Source: Anastrepha obliqua (Eukaryota > Arthropoda > Insecta > Diptera > Tephritidae). From it: a stretch of 64,000 nt of DNA. This document shows positions 44,557 through 55,425 of the stretch, in pieces (positions within the stretch are counted from its first letter, which is position 1; each line of letters starts with the position of its first letter). The stretch is taken from assembly GCF_027943255.1 (NCBI RefSeq), contig NC_072896.1, positions 33,072,501-33,136,500 of the forward strand. Direction: 5' to 3'. Under the pieces are notes generated by a model. It had not been told where the DNA came from. It searched no databases and saw only the letters and a list, made by a program, of their open reading frames with translations. A program made the position numbers and the translations under genes.

Positions 44557-45637
44557 CAGTGCACTCGCGGTAACTCGAATAGCCGCTAAGTCGAACGACG
44601 TGCTAACTCGAACACATTTTTTCCCCTATTGACTTCTTTGTAACTCGAACAATAAAAAAGCGCTATAACTCGAACAAAAAAACAAATTTATTTGTACACA
44701 CATTCTTTTCAAACATGTACATTTTGTACATAGATACATATGTAATAGTATATGTATATAAATTATATGTATACTAGTGTATTGTCCATATGAATATTTC
44801 GGCGTTAATATCCCGTTAGTTTTCTGGGAATAACATCTTGCATTGACCAAATTGCTTTAAATTTGTCATTTGTAGTGTATCAGTGCACGTGAGTAATGGA
44901 TCGTAAAAGGTTGAAGTGTTTAACATTAAAAGAGAGGGCTGAGGTCCTTAACAAAATTAAACGTGGACGTAGTGTTACTTCTCTAGCGAAGGAATAGGGG
45001 GTAGCCAAGTCCACCATAAGTCTTATAAAAAAGAAAGATAAGGCAATTTATGGCTTGCACTAACGCTACCGGCAACCATAAGCTTAAACTTCTCGTTATT
45101 CACAAAGCAAGAAATCCTCGTGTTTTCAAAAATTTTAACTGTCCGGTGGAGTACAAAAATTCCACATCAGCCTGGATGACTTCGGCGATTTTCAAAGACT
45201 GGTTTCATAATTCGTTCGTGCCGCAGGTAAAATCCAGATTCATTAAAACAATTTTTTTAACCAAGTTAAATGACTTTAATATTTAGGTAAGAAAATATTT
45301 GAAAGATGGGGGACTACCTGAGAAGGCTCTTCTTCTAATTGATAATGCCCCATCACATCCCAACGAAATCGAATTAAAGTCCGAGGATGGTTTAATTTTA
45401 ACTATGTTTATGCCGCCGAATGCGACACCATTGATCCAGCCAATGGACCAAAATGTAATTCGTATAACGAAACTATTCTACAGAAATTTTCTACTGGCTT
45501 CCATTTTCAATAATCGATCGAAAAATCGATATCGATGACTGTTTTTTTAACATAGCACACTCAATTGATAAGTCGAACAAATTCGATAAATCGAACAGCG
45601 CCTGTTTTAATTAGTTCGAGTTATCGCGAGTGCACTG
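44557..45637 (+). mobile_element. pogo/Tigger-like transposon, internally deleted, keeps an intron
   Basis: Near-perfect TIRs CAGTGCACTCGCGGTAACTC and, reversed, CAGTGCACTCGCGATAACTC are bounded by TA at 44555-44556 and 45638-45639. The frame from 44896 starts MDRKRLKCLTLKERAEVLNK, a pogo/CENP-B type helix-turn-helix, with a TAG stop at SLAKE. After a deletion the transposase core continues: NATGNHKLKLLVIHKARNPR (45060), SAWMTSAIFKDWFHNSFVPQ, then a 60-bp GT-AG intron (45227-45286), then VRKYLKDGGLPEKALLLIDN, APSHP and MPPNATPLIQPMDQNVIR. Loss of the middle, including the first catalytic residue region, makes it non-autonomous. Confidence 0.93.
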
Positions 45638-45639
45638 TA

Positions 45640-46302
45640 ATATTAAATGATGAACAGTTACTCGGAACGATTATTAATAGCCTAGGCAGACGGCTGCGTT
45701 AATCGGTATTACCGGCACAGTTAATTCTGATTAAAATTGTAGTATGGCAGACGGTTATTACGCGTTTTAATGAACAGCTGATTTGTTTTGGGTGTAGTTT
45801 TATCAATAAAAGATGAACCGGAGGCAACAAATACGGGTAATAGCAGCCCGTATACCAAAAAAATAATTATTTATTTAAAAAATTGCAATTTCTCAAACTA
45901 CTCCGAAATATCAAAACAATTAATGAAATTTCGAACGTATTAGTGCAAACTAGCATTGCATCCAGTATTTCTTGTTCTTCTCTTTAAAAGTTTCATTATT
46001 TTTCATACCCAATAGATATTAGCTGTTATTTTTGGGCAGTGTTCCTATCAAAAATTGTGAATTAAGTCCAGTTATCAATCCGCTTTAGTTGTACTTAGGT
46101 TGACCTGGCTGGCTGAAAGCCACCACATAGACCTATTGGTCCTTAGTGGTACCAGATGGAGCTTGACCCATACGTCCTTTACGAATCTATGTAAGCTCTG
46201 AAGTTCTAACTCCGAGAGACATTCTAACCTCTCGGGTTCTAGCTAATGCAGGAACTAGGCTAAAGCTCACTTTTTTATTTAAATTATTTTACATAAATCT
46301 TA
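45640..46302. other. Non-coding stretch with a possible LINE 3' end
   Basis: At 46085-46275 the segment TTAGGTTGACCTGGCTGGC, CACCACATAGACCTATTGG and GTCCTTAGTGGTACCAG looks like a minus-strand LINE 3' UTR ending in AACCTAA-type sequence, but no protein is readable. The rest is unassigned. Confidence 0.35.
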
Positions 46303-46772
46303 TAAAGGGTCTTTCAAAAGGCACGCCTAGTTGTTATTTTAAAACAAAACATGTGAAAACTTAGATTCTTTCAGGTTTCTCTATTTTTATTCAAGGTTTT
46401 GAAGGTTGTTCAGCAATACTATGCGCTACAGCAATAATATTCTCAACAGAACGTCCAGTTTTTGAGCTGTCATTTCTTTTTTTGTCCTCGCCAGAACCAG
46501 CTTCTTCAAATTTTTTCACCAACCTGAGAGTTGTAGACTCATATGAATATTTTCACCGAAAAATCACGAGTTTTAGTTTTTTGATATGTTGTTCTTAAAG
46601 ATCGACCATTTCCATAATAAGTTTCAATAATTTTAATGCGTTGTTCTATCGCCCAAAATTATATAGTACATCTGTCTTCTTGACGAATGTCAAAGATGGC
46701 ATAACAAAGGTGACGTCTAGGAATTATTCACTACTGTCATCTGGGCGGCACTTTTGAAACTTAAATGAATAA
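46303..46772 (-). mobile_element. DD41D-type element, N-terminal remnant
   Basis: The ends resemble each other inverted: TTTCAAAAGGCACGCCTAG on the left and TTTCAAAAGTGCCGCCCAG from the right. Minus-strand translation near 46650-46590 reads IEQRIKIIETYYGNGRSLRT, close to IEQRIKIIQAYYETG of the element at 33412. Further upstream residues fit TGRSVENIIAVAHSIAEQ. The catalytic part is missing. It is a distinct subfamily with its own TIR sequence. Confidence 0.78.
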
Positions 46773-47159
46773 CAAATTTTCTGGAATTGGAACAAAAAAT
46801 ACGGGATTTATAGGGAAGGATGGGATCACAAAAATTCATGGGCTAAGAACATATTTAGGACGATCTTTTGTATACACTCGAAAGCAAAAGCATATTTGTG
46901 ATGAGGTCTCCAATTAATGCACGCTACATCAAATATGAGACGAAAAAAAGATGTGCGCAGCAGTCTCCCAGTTTCCAAGAATCTAAAAAATTATAACTAT
47001 TTCGATTCTATATATTTAGGAGTTTGAGCTCCTACAATATTCTGAACGCAATTATTCCAAGATGACCCGCTGTAGCATTCTCCTGCCTGTTCAGTAGTAT
47101 TCTCCTAACATTTATGAACACGTCTTATGTTGTTACAAATAATATTTTTTTTTTTTCGA

Positions 47160-47306
47160 TTAAAGCTGCCGAAAATAACCCGTTCCAACGGCAGACGTTT
47201 ATAAGTTACCGAAACGACCCGAATTTATTACCGGCCGAGGACTGTAACTCCAGCAGCATTCCCCGTACATTTATGGGGTATGTTTATGCTGCTACAACAA
47301 CCGAAC
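47160..47306 (+). mobile_element. CAA-tailed retroposon 3' end
   Basis: CCGTTCCAACGGCAGACG, TTACCGAAACGACCCGAAT, CCGGCCGAGGACTGTAACTC, CAGCAGCATTCCCCGTACA and TATGCTGCTACAACAACC match the repeat at 41115-41244 and 54030-54152 in order. Confidence 0.75.
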
Positions 47307-47429
47307 ATAGCCAAACACTTGTTAAACTGTTTACGAATTTTCAATTTTAGTAGTAGCTTTTAATTGTATAATTTCTATCCTGTTCTCTAGCGAAATCGAA
47401 CTCTTTTTAATAAATTATAGAGTTTCTAC

Positions 47430-48155
47430 TTAAGGGGACTTGGTTGTCTAAAAGTCTCATAAAATAATTTTTTGTTTTCTTCGATATTTCGAAAGTATAG
47501 TATCTTAAGAATATACTGTAAAATTTTAATGCTGAAATTCCCAATATCATAGCTTCAACAGCCCACTAACTATGTAGAGAGCGGTCCGTGTGCTCCTCAT
47601 GGGCGAAACTTTAAACTCATTTATCTCGAGACGACTTTTTCGGCACGGAAGGGACCAAAAAAAAAAATTCAACGGAATCACTTGAAATATGAATATGTTG
47701 TTCACAACATGTATGGCTATTGTCGGAACTAGAATCATGATTTAATTTAAATAGTTTTCTATTTTTATACTAAAAAACTTGTGAAAAAAGACCCGATTTT
47801 ACGTACTGTTTTTTTCAAAAGCGACCCGATTTTACGTACTGTTTTTTGTAATTTTTTAGATTTGTTCTAGTTCTGACCACAACTGCACTCTTTCTGATTA
47901 AGAATTTTGTGTTTCTCGAAATCATCTACGCCGTTCGGGTCCGATTTTTCGAGAGGGTCATCTTCAGCGGCATTTTTATAATATATTAATAAATATTGTT
48001 TTTAAAATAAAATAAAAATAACATTTTTGTATGCTCAATAGATGTAGTAATAAACACGAAAAGTTGAAATATAGTTTTTTTTTTTAATTTTTAATGGCAA
48101 AAAAATCGTGAAAATAGGTGAAATTTTCGTGCTCTAGACCACCGGGTCCCCTTAA
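47430..48155. mobile_element. MITE with TTAAGGGG termini (copy 2)
   Basis: Left end TTAAGGGGACTTGGTTGTC and right end, reversed, TTAAGGGGACCCGGTGGTC form TIRs of about 21 bp, including the TTAA. The 726-bp interior has no coding frame. It aligns along its length with 52172-52827: both carry ACAGCCCACTAACTA followed by TAGAGAGCGGTC, TCCTCATGGG, AACACGAAAAGTT and ATGCTCAATAGATGTAGTAA. This is a defined non-autonomous family, piggyBac-like by target site. Confidence 0.88.
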
Positions 48156-49191
48156 GTTCTGCCAGGAGACCTCATCCAACTGTGGCAACAACAATAGGAA
48201 CTCGATTTTCAAAGGCACTGTACTTGATTAATAATAAACTTTCTTAAAGCTATTTCTTAGCAGAAAATTTTACAAAGCCTTGCTGCCTCTGTCCATTGTT
48301 GAACAACTTGAAAAGTAGTTTTTTTCTTTTTTAATTTTTTTTTTTACATAGGTGCGCCATAACTGAGTCGTTAAGCTTCGATTCGTGGTAACATTGTGCT
48401 TGTATATTATGGTGACGTATTTTCCTGGAAAACTTTAGTAATACAGCGAAATATCATGCCTTGAGAATGTGCATGCATACTGACGTGTTTATGTAGAATA
48501 TCATGAAGAGGATCGGGCGTCAGATAGTGCATGCGTGGACGCTTTAAAATCGCGTATCATAAAAATAAAAAAAATTAAATAAAAATCAAAATAAAACTAA
48601 AATCAAGTGCACGTATGACAGTCAATCTTTTATTGCGTATTATCAGTCCAGAAAACTGTGAAAAGCAAAATTTTTAGAATACTCGCATGTTTCTGCTATG
48701 TTAACTACATGTGTACATAATTACGACTGGCACACATTAAACATAATGCATGTATGAATGTTTGTATGTACATATATGAGTTTATTTCTAAGCTGATTTT
48801 TTTTTTTTTATTATAATTTTTTTTTAATATTTTATCTCCCCTTTTTTTACTTGTCCAACACTCCCGCCAACTAAATAGACTGGCTTGTCAGACTATAAAA
48901 TTCAGTTGTACAAAGAATCCGATTGAATACAAGCGCGCGGTTAATATTCGCGTGCTGATACTTGTGATCCGATATAAACTTGTACTACTTAGTACTCTAG
49001 CGTAATATAAAGTGATTACTCAAATTATACAAGCACATTCTACATTTGTATGTATGTATGCATGTAGATAAGTATAGTTCATATGAAAAGTAATTCACGA
49101 GCAATCTAATAAGCAGCAGCAGAGCGCTCAAAGTTGAAGCTGGTGTCAGTCAATGTACAATGACCGTTTTTAACATCTATGAGATATACTT

Positions 49192-49235
<44 letters not shown>

Positions 49236-49833
49236 ATGGGCATGAAATAATCCATTAATCGCAATTCAATTGTGCTTAACAAATAAATAAAGAAAGAAAG
49301 AAAGCTGTCGTCTATTAGTGTCTATTATTCGCGTTTGCATTTATTTGGCGCTGTTTGTCCAAATATACAAAATCAGGCTTATAAGCGCCCACTCATACGA
49401 ACAAACATACCCACATACATATAATAATAAGTAATAATATAAAGAAGAGGTGGTGGCTCTGTTGAATAATCTGAGTGATTTGTCCAGGTGACTGACTACT
49501 TACATAATATTTTCAAAAAAAATTAATCTAAATGATTGTCTTTTTTTGTATTAAAATCTATGAAATTCCGGCATTTGCGATGTGGCTATGAAGTGGTAAA
49601 GTTGAGAGGCTAGTAGTGGAATTACTCATCAACGTAAACAAATATTAGCTGACACAAGCAGTGTTTATCTACCAGAGTACCATGTAATGTAGAAAGCCTG
49701 GCAAGTAAATTTTTTACTGTTGTTTTCCAAACATCAAATATCAGCTTTTTTTGAAATGATCGTATTTTCTAATTTAGCTTAAAATATTTAGTTGAAAATA
49801 ATTTCAGAATATATTATAGTTATTAAAAGCAAG
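48156..49833. other. AT-rich non-coding DNA with a (CA)n microsatellite
   Basis: The (CA)n tract is at 49193-49233. An AAAGAAAG run lies at about 49291. No gene, RNA or transposon is recognised in the rest. Confidence 0.45.
49193..49233. repeat. (CA)n microsatellite
   Basis: About twenty uninterrupted CA units. A plain dinucleotide repeat, probably polymorphic. Confidence 0.95.
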
Positions 49834-49835
49834 TA

Positions 49836-51060
49836 AAGGGTGATCGATTTAGAACTGTCGGATTTTAAATTGAAATAAAGCAACGAAAATTCAAATTGAT
49901 TGGGCAATCTTTATTATTTTTCTGTAGAACCAGTCATAGCATTTACAGGGTTTGATTGAAAAGTAATGAGCCTTATTTTTTAAGCAACTTATACAACTAA
50001 TATTCTTCAAAATAGGACCATTGAGCGTCAATACACCGCTGGTAGCGGTCCTTCCACTGTAGGAAACATTTTTTAAACTCATCCGCCGGAATCGCGTTCA
50101 ATTCGGCTGTCACAGTTTTTTAGATTGCCTCGATAGAGTCGAAACGCCTCCCCTTCAGCTTTCTTTTAAGGCGCGGGAACAAGAAGAAGTCCAGAGGGGA
50201 CAAGTCTGGGCTGTAGGGAGGGTGGGGACGCACCGGAACCCCCATCTTGGCCAATGCAGAGGTGTAGAGAAAGGCGGTGTGCGCCGGCGCATTGTCGTGA
50301 TGAAGGGTCCAATTGTTGACGAGGTCGGGCTGAACCCGGGCGACGCGGTTTTGCAGCCGAAGGAGCACTTCTTTGTAAAATTCCGCGTTTACAGATGACG
50401 ATCGCTGCACTTTCGCCACTGCAAAATCCTAACCGGTTTCTAGTGGAAGAGGAAGGTCCAACGATAATTTCCCCCCACCAGCCGATTCGGTTGATCGCTT
50501 GGCAGACGCTATGCGCGGCAAGGTTCATTCCTTTCCATCAAACCCTGTATTTCTTTAAGATAATCTCTTTCAAATTTTGGCAATTTCGAATGACTCGCTG
50601 AAGAACATGGTCGGTATCTCGCGAATAACTTTAGTAATGTTGGTTTCCAATGCCACAATTGAAGCTGGTTTATCCACAAAGCAGTTAGGCTTTACATACC
50701 CACACAAATAAAAGTCCTAAGATGTGATATCACACGATCTTGGCGGCCAATCCACTAGTCCGAAACGAGAGATAAACTGCTCATCGAAACAACGACGCAG
50801 TAAATCTATTGTTTCACGGGCTGTATGACAAGTAGCGCCGCCTTGTTGAAACCCAATGTTTTGAAGATTACGGGCTTCAATTTCCGGCATCAAAAAGTAG
50901 GTTTCTCATGGTTCCTTAGCATTCGCCATTCACTCATACATTGGGATTCCGGCGCCAGCCTCATCTTTGTGCAAACATAGGCCAATGATTCCTCCATACC
51001 ATAGGCCACACCAAGCAGTTGTTTTCTGTGGGTGTAATAGATCTTCTTCAACGACTAAAT
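49836..51060 (-). mobile_element. DD41D mariner hosting a nested DD34D mariner
   Basis: The TIR AAGGGTGATCGATTTAGAAC starts after TA at 49834-49835. The sequence GATTTTAAATTGAAATAAAG onwards matches the DD41D copy at 18512 until 49945, breaks off at a TA, and resumes at 50548 with TATTTCTTTAAGATAATC, as in 18590. The remainder (50600-51060) matches the reverse complement of the catalytic half and linker, heavily decayed: for example AAGTAGCGCCGCCTTGTTG corresponds to QQDGAT reversed. The coding sequence is not open anywhere for long. Confidence 0.85.
49946..50547 (-). mobile_element. Internally deleted DD34D mariner with both TIRs, nested
   Basis: TIRs CAGGGTTTGATTGAAAAGTA and, reversed, CAGGGTTTGATGGAAAGGAA are bounded by TA at 49944-49945 and 50548-50549. 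At 602 bp it is about half a normal mariner. Minus-strand frame 50419-50120 reads SVNAEFYKEVLLRLQNRV, LHHDNAPAHTAFLYTS, PPYSPDLSPLDFFLFPRLKR, keeping the second and third catalytic aspartates with 34-residue spacing. The frame starts with a fused MAKVQRSS at the deletion junction. Same family as 7847-8562. Confidence 0.93.
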
Positions 51061-51084
51061 TAATCTCTAAGCAGTTCGAACAAA

Positions 51085-52005
51085 GTTCGTGAAACGCGAA
51101 TCACCTGAAATGGCTGTCAGTACCGAAACTATCCGTAACGTGTCTCGTGAGCGAGTTCATAAGAAGTCATCTATTAGCAAAAAAATCCGAGAGTTCGAGA
51201 AATTCGACCGCCATAGCCGAATAGGTTGGCGGCAGTCAATGGTAAACCTCCGAGTGTATTTCTGTCATGAAAAAACTCCTCATAAAAACCATATGCCGCA
51301 CAGACTCGGCGTAAAATTGTAAGTCCTTCCATCAAAATATCAAGACGTACACCACAAATTGGAGGAGGAGCTGCCAAACCCCCCAAAAACAGGGGTGTAA
51401 GCTTCAACTGTATATAGATATATTAGGAGCATGTTTGTAAGGCTTTGGGCTTTTGGAACACGGTTGTATTTTCTGATGAATCTAAATTTCGCATTTTTGA
51501 CTCCGGTGGCGGAATATAAAGCGTAATAAAGATAACCTTGGACCTTAAAGATAAGCTGCTGTAAATTATGGCGGAGGTAGTGTAATAGTTTGGGGCTGTA
51601 CGTCCTCAATCGGTGTAGCAAACTTAGTGTTTATTGAAAGGATATGGACAAAATTTGTGTCTTGATATTCTCAAAAATAATTTGATCCAAAGTTGCGAGA
51701 AACTAAGTTTAAGCGGCAAATTCTGATTTTACCAAGCTAATAGCCCAAAACACAAATCCACTAACATACAATCACGGCCCCTATGGAACTGTCGGTGACA
51801 GCGATTGTCTCCTGATATGAAAGCGATTGAAAATTTGTCCTCTATATTTCACAAAAAATTCGGTGCTACTATATTTCGACCAAAGAGGTGTTGAAGAAGG
51901 AGCTACTAGAGTAAAAGCGGAAAATCACTCCAGAAACTCACAAAAGCTGGTCAATTAAATGCCACCGCTGATCTAAGCGCTTCTTAAGGCAAAACACTCG
52001 CAAAA
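51085..52005 (+). mobile_element. Tc1-like (DD34E) transposon remnant split by a SINE
   Basis: Before the SINE, VSTETIRNVSRERVHKKSSI and SKKIREFEKF (51107-51205) fit a Tc1 DNA-binding region. After it, EHVCKALGFWNTVVFSDESK (51425) carries the first catalytic aspartate. A decayed PKHKSTNI (about 51750) and SPDMKAIENLSS (about 51810, cf. SPDLNPIENLW) mark the second and third catalytic regions. Multiple stops are present. Terminal repeats are not recognised. Confidence 0.75.
51208..51411 (+). mobile_element. SINE family A with internal deletion, nested in Tc1
   Basis: The head CCGCCATAGCCGAATAGGTT is joined directly to GGCAGTCAATGGTAAACCTC, so the B box and the intervening ~80 bases of the usual SINE are missing. 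The rest runs through CATGAAAAAACTCCTCATAA and GGAGGAGGAGCTGCCAAACC to GGGGTGTAAGC. It interrupts a Tc1-like transposase between KKIREFEKF and EHVCKALGF. Confidence 0.85.
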
Positions 52006-52171
52006 AATTCTAGATTTTTAAACTTAACATAGATTTTTTAAATTCTTTAAGAATATTTTCAGTTGTATCAAATAAATTGTAATCTGAAATATATCAGTAT
52101 TTTTAGTTTGCAATATTTTTCTTAAAAATCATAAATTTTGTCAATTAATTAAAGTACATCCATCTTTTATA

Positions 52172-52827
52172 TTAACGGGACCCGTTGGTCTAGAAATTCT
52201 AAAAAATCGAAAGTATAGTATTTTAAAAATATACTGTGAAATTTTTATTCGGAAATTCCCAATATTATAGCTTCTACAGCCCACTAACTAGATAGAGAGC
52301 GGTCTGCCCGCTCCTCATGGGTGAAACTTTAAGCTCATTTATTTGGAAACGACTTTTTTCGGCTCGGAGAGAATGAAAAAAAAATTCAACCGAATCACTT
52401 GAAATTTGAATATGTTGTTCACAACATGTTTGGCTATCGTCGGAACTAGAATCATAGTTTTGTTTAAATAATTTCCTATTTTTTACATAATAAAACTAGT
52501 GAAAAACGATCCGATTTTACGAACTTTTTTTTCAAAAGGGGGCCATTTTGTAATTTTTTAGATTAGGAATCTTCTTAAATTTTGTGTTTCAGATGAGTAG
52601 AAGTGTCAAAATCACCTACGCAGTTCGGGTCCGATTTTTCGAGGCGGTCATTTTGAGCTATAATTTTTATAATAATAAATATAGTTGAAAAAAAAAAATT
52701 ATGCTCAATAGATGTAGTAATAAACACGAAAAGTTCAAACATCGTTTTTGTTTTTTTTTTTTTTTTTTAATTTTTAATGGCAAATGAAATGAAATTTTTT
52801 GTGCTCTAGACCACCGGGTCCGCTTGA
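52172..52827. mobile_element. TTAA MITE (copy 3, same family as 47430-48155)
   Basis: The left end TTAACGGGACCCGTTGGTC and the reversed right end TCAAGCGGACCCGGTGGTC are mutated versions of the copy-2 termini. The interior shares long collinear similarity with copy 2, including CCCACTAACTAGATAGAGAG and CACGAAAAGTTCAAACATCG. Terminal decay (TTGA for TTAA on the right) suggests it is older. Confidence 0.85.
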
Positions 52828-54029
52828 ACTCGTGACTATGAAGCGGGGTTCTAATTTTGCCAATATTTCCTTTCAGTTTAGAGAACAAACCCACTGTACA
52901 TTTATGCATCATCAAAGATTGAATTTGTCATGGAAAAATGTTAAGTTAAATACCCATAATTAAAATAATAAAAAAGCTTCTCAACTTTTCTTGTACTGAC
53001 ATTCGCAACATATTGCGCAACATGTTGCGAAACTTCTGTTCAAACGAAACTGTGTGCAAACGATTGGAATGATTATAAAGTCATGCCGATAATTTGATTG
53101 CATTCAAGTTGATAATAAATAGATTACGATCGGAATTCAATTTCAACGGGGAAAAATGTACGAATCTCGTAAAAAAAAGAACCATGCACAGAAGAGAAGC
53201 TTTTGAAATTTGTATTAACTCTTCTTTACGCACTTAATACCATGTCTGCATTGAATGAAGAAGAATAACAAAATTTTCCGCATGTGCAAAAATTTATACG
53301 TCTATCAAAGTGGGAAGAGAAGTTCATTAAGTTTGCCCCATAATAAGGGGGGGATTCATGACACAATAATTTAAAGGTAGTTTGATTTCTTTTTCTTCTT
53401 GGCTGCCATTGCCGCTACTTGACATAAACTGGGAAACTTGAAAGTAAGCTGCGCTATTCTCATTCTATAAAAGAAAAAACGTGACTGGTTATTTAAAAAA
53501 AAATATTATTTACAAAAAATGAAAAAAAAAAATGTCAGCATCAGCGAGCTCTTTTTTATTTCAAAATAAAATATAAACCGGAAGGTAAGTGAAATATTGC
53601 ATTCTTTCATGCACGTAAAGAATGCATTCACTTTTATTATTATTTAGTAAGATGCTTGAGTAAGATTTAGAGATAGCAAAAATTCAAGAAACAAACGCAA
53701 CACAAATGCGAGAAAAGTGGATGGCCGCGTGCATGGTAACTGCAAATGCATTTCCCAGCGTTTCGTTTGTGTATTCGGGCCACTTTTCCGCAAAAGACTT
53801 TAACCCTCGTTGTGGATGTGCTCAATTTGCAGCAGCAGTCGAATGAGTATTTATTTTACTATATTTCAATTTATTTTACTTAATTATCAAATATTATTTT
53901 CAGACACCAAATAAATGATATGGAATATGTGGAATTCGTGACTAAATCATAAATTACTCCAAAGAAGTTAATGCTTTCTATGCAGCTTTTTCTGGTAGTA
54001 AACTACTTCAGAGGGATTTTCCGCGACAA
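52828..54029. other. Non-coding stretch without recognised elements
   Basis: No transposon end, RNA or coding exon is visible. Confidence 0.4.
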
Positions 54030-54152
54030 TGAAATACTGTAGACATTCGAAACGACCCGAAGTTATATTCAGTCAAGGACTGTCACTCCAGCAGCATTTT
54101 CCGTGTATGGATGTGTGGGGAATGTTTATGCTGTTACAACAACAACTACAGA
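54030..54152 (+). mobile_element. CAA-tailed retroposon 3' end
   Basis: ACATTCGAAACGACCCGAAG, CAAGGACTGTCACTCCAGC, AGCATTTTCCGTGTATGG and TTATGCTGTTACAACAACAA repeat the order seen at 41115 and 47160. Confidence 0.7.
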
Positions 54153-54357
54153 TAATGCATTTATTTTTCTATAATGTATTTCTTTTATATAGAATTTAGA
54201 ACTTTTACAAATGCCGTCGCACGTCAATCGTATTTGACACTTGTGAACCAGTGTTGCCAGAACCAATCGCAGCAGCGTACTAAAGCGATGATCAAAAAAG
54301 TAATAGATTGCTGTACTCCGTAATAGGAGTCTAAACAAAATTAAAAAAACAAAAAAA

Positions 54358-54553
54358 AAAAAATTTCTAATAGCGGTCGCCCCTCGGCGGGCAATGGCAA
54401 ACCTCCGAGTGTATTTCAGCCATGAAAAAGCTCCTCATAAAAAATATCTGCCGTTCGGCTTGAAACTTTAGGTCCCTCCATTTGTGGAACAACATCAAGA
54501 CGCACACCACAAATAGGAAAAGGAGCTCGGCCAAACACCTAACAGAAGTCTAA
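54358..54553 (+). mobile_element. SINE family A, 5'-truncated, plus-strand copy
   Basis: It starts at TTTCTAATAGCGGTCGCCCC and runs through GGCAATGGCAAACCTCCGAG, AAAAATATCTGCCGTTCGGC and AGGAGCTCGGCCAAACACC. The tRNA-like head and the extreme 3' end are missing; an A-run precedes it. Confidence 0.88.
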
Positions 54554-55425
54554 TTTTCGTTTAATAATAAATCTGCAAGACAAAATACGGATTCCTTCAT
54601 ATACATACATGTAGATATTCTTTTATATTAAATTCTTGTTCATGGTCCATTGAAAAAATAACCCGCAATTATTTCACGTGAGAAAATGTTCAGAAACACT
54701 TACCTTTCCATACTGATGTATCAACAGGATTTAATTGAATAAAACGAAAACAAAACACTCACTATCACACTGACATGCTCATCACAGTGACAATTCTCGA
54801 ACTGAATAAACTTCTAACAAAGCAGTAAAGCTCATTCAGAAAGGCAGAGTCAAATAAACGTCATAACACAGTCAGTAACACAGGATATCACTAATTAACA
54901 TATATTCTTCCAACATTAGCGGGCTTAATATTTTAAGCCTTTATGGCCAATGCGCACGTTGCAAGTTGCAACGTGTTGTATCGTGTTGTTATACATATTC
55001 AAAATTGACGATGTGGAGTAGCGGAGAAATTATTGTCAAAAGGGCGAATGAAACAAAAATATCTCCAGACATATGTCCTTTTAGTATACATCATGTTTAC
55101 TTTTATGGCTGCTGCTCGCCCTCTCTCGTTAACAATGGGACTTACATAAGCAGCGATGGATAAAGATAACGTCTTTTATAAAACATTTTTTCAAAATTTG
55201 GCTGAAATTGTAATTTAAAACATGAACAATTTTTTCCTGTTTCCTCTTAGAATTGGAAATTGTAATAGATTTCATATGAAGTGTAATAGCGTAATAAACT
55301 GAGAACAAATGTAATAGATATATTACAATTGTAATAGACTGGCAACACTGTTGTGAACTAGACTGCAGCCGAGCAATGAAGGGCGTAAAGGTCAAAATAA
55401 AGATTTCTCTCACTAAAAATATTTT
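54554..55425. other. Non-coding stretch without recognised elements
   Basis: Unique-looking AT-rich DNA. Short ORFs carry no recognisable motif. Confidence 0.4.

Noticed and set aside
45660..45860. Imperfect inverted-looking GGCAGACGG/GTTAATCGG motifs
   Set aside because: No consistent terminal repeats or target duplication could be defined.
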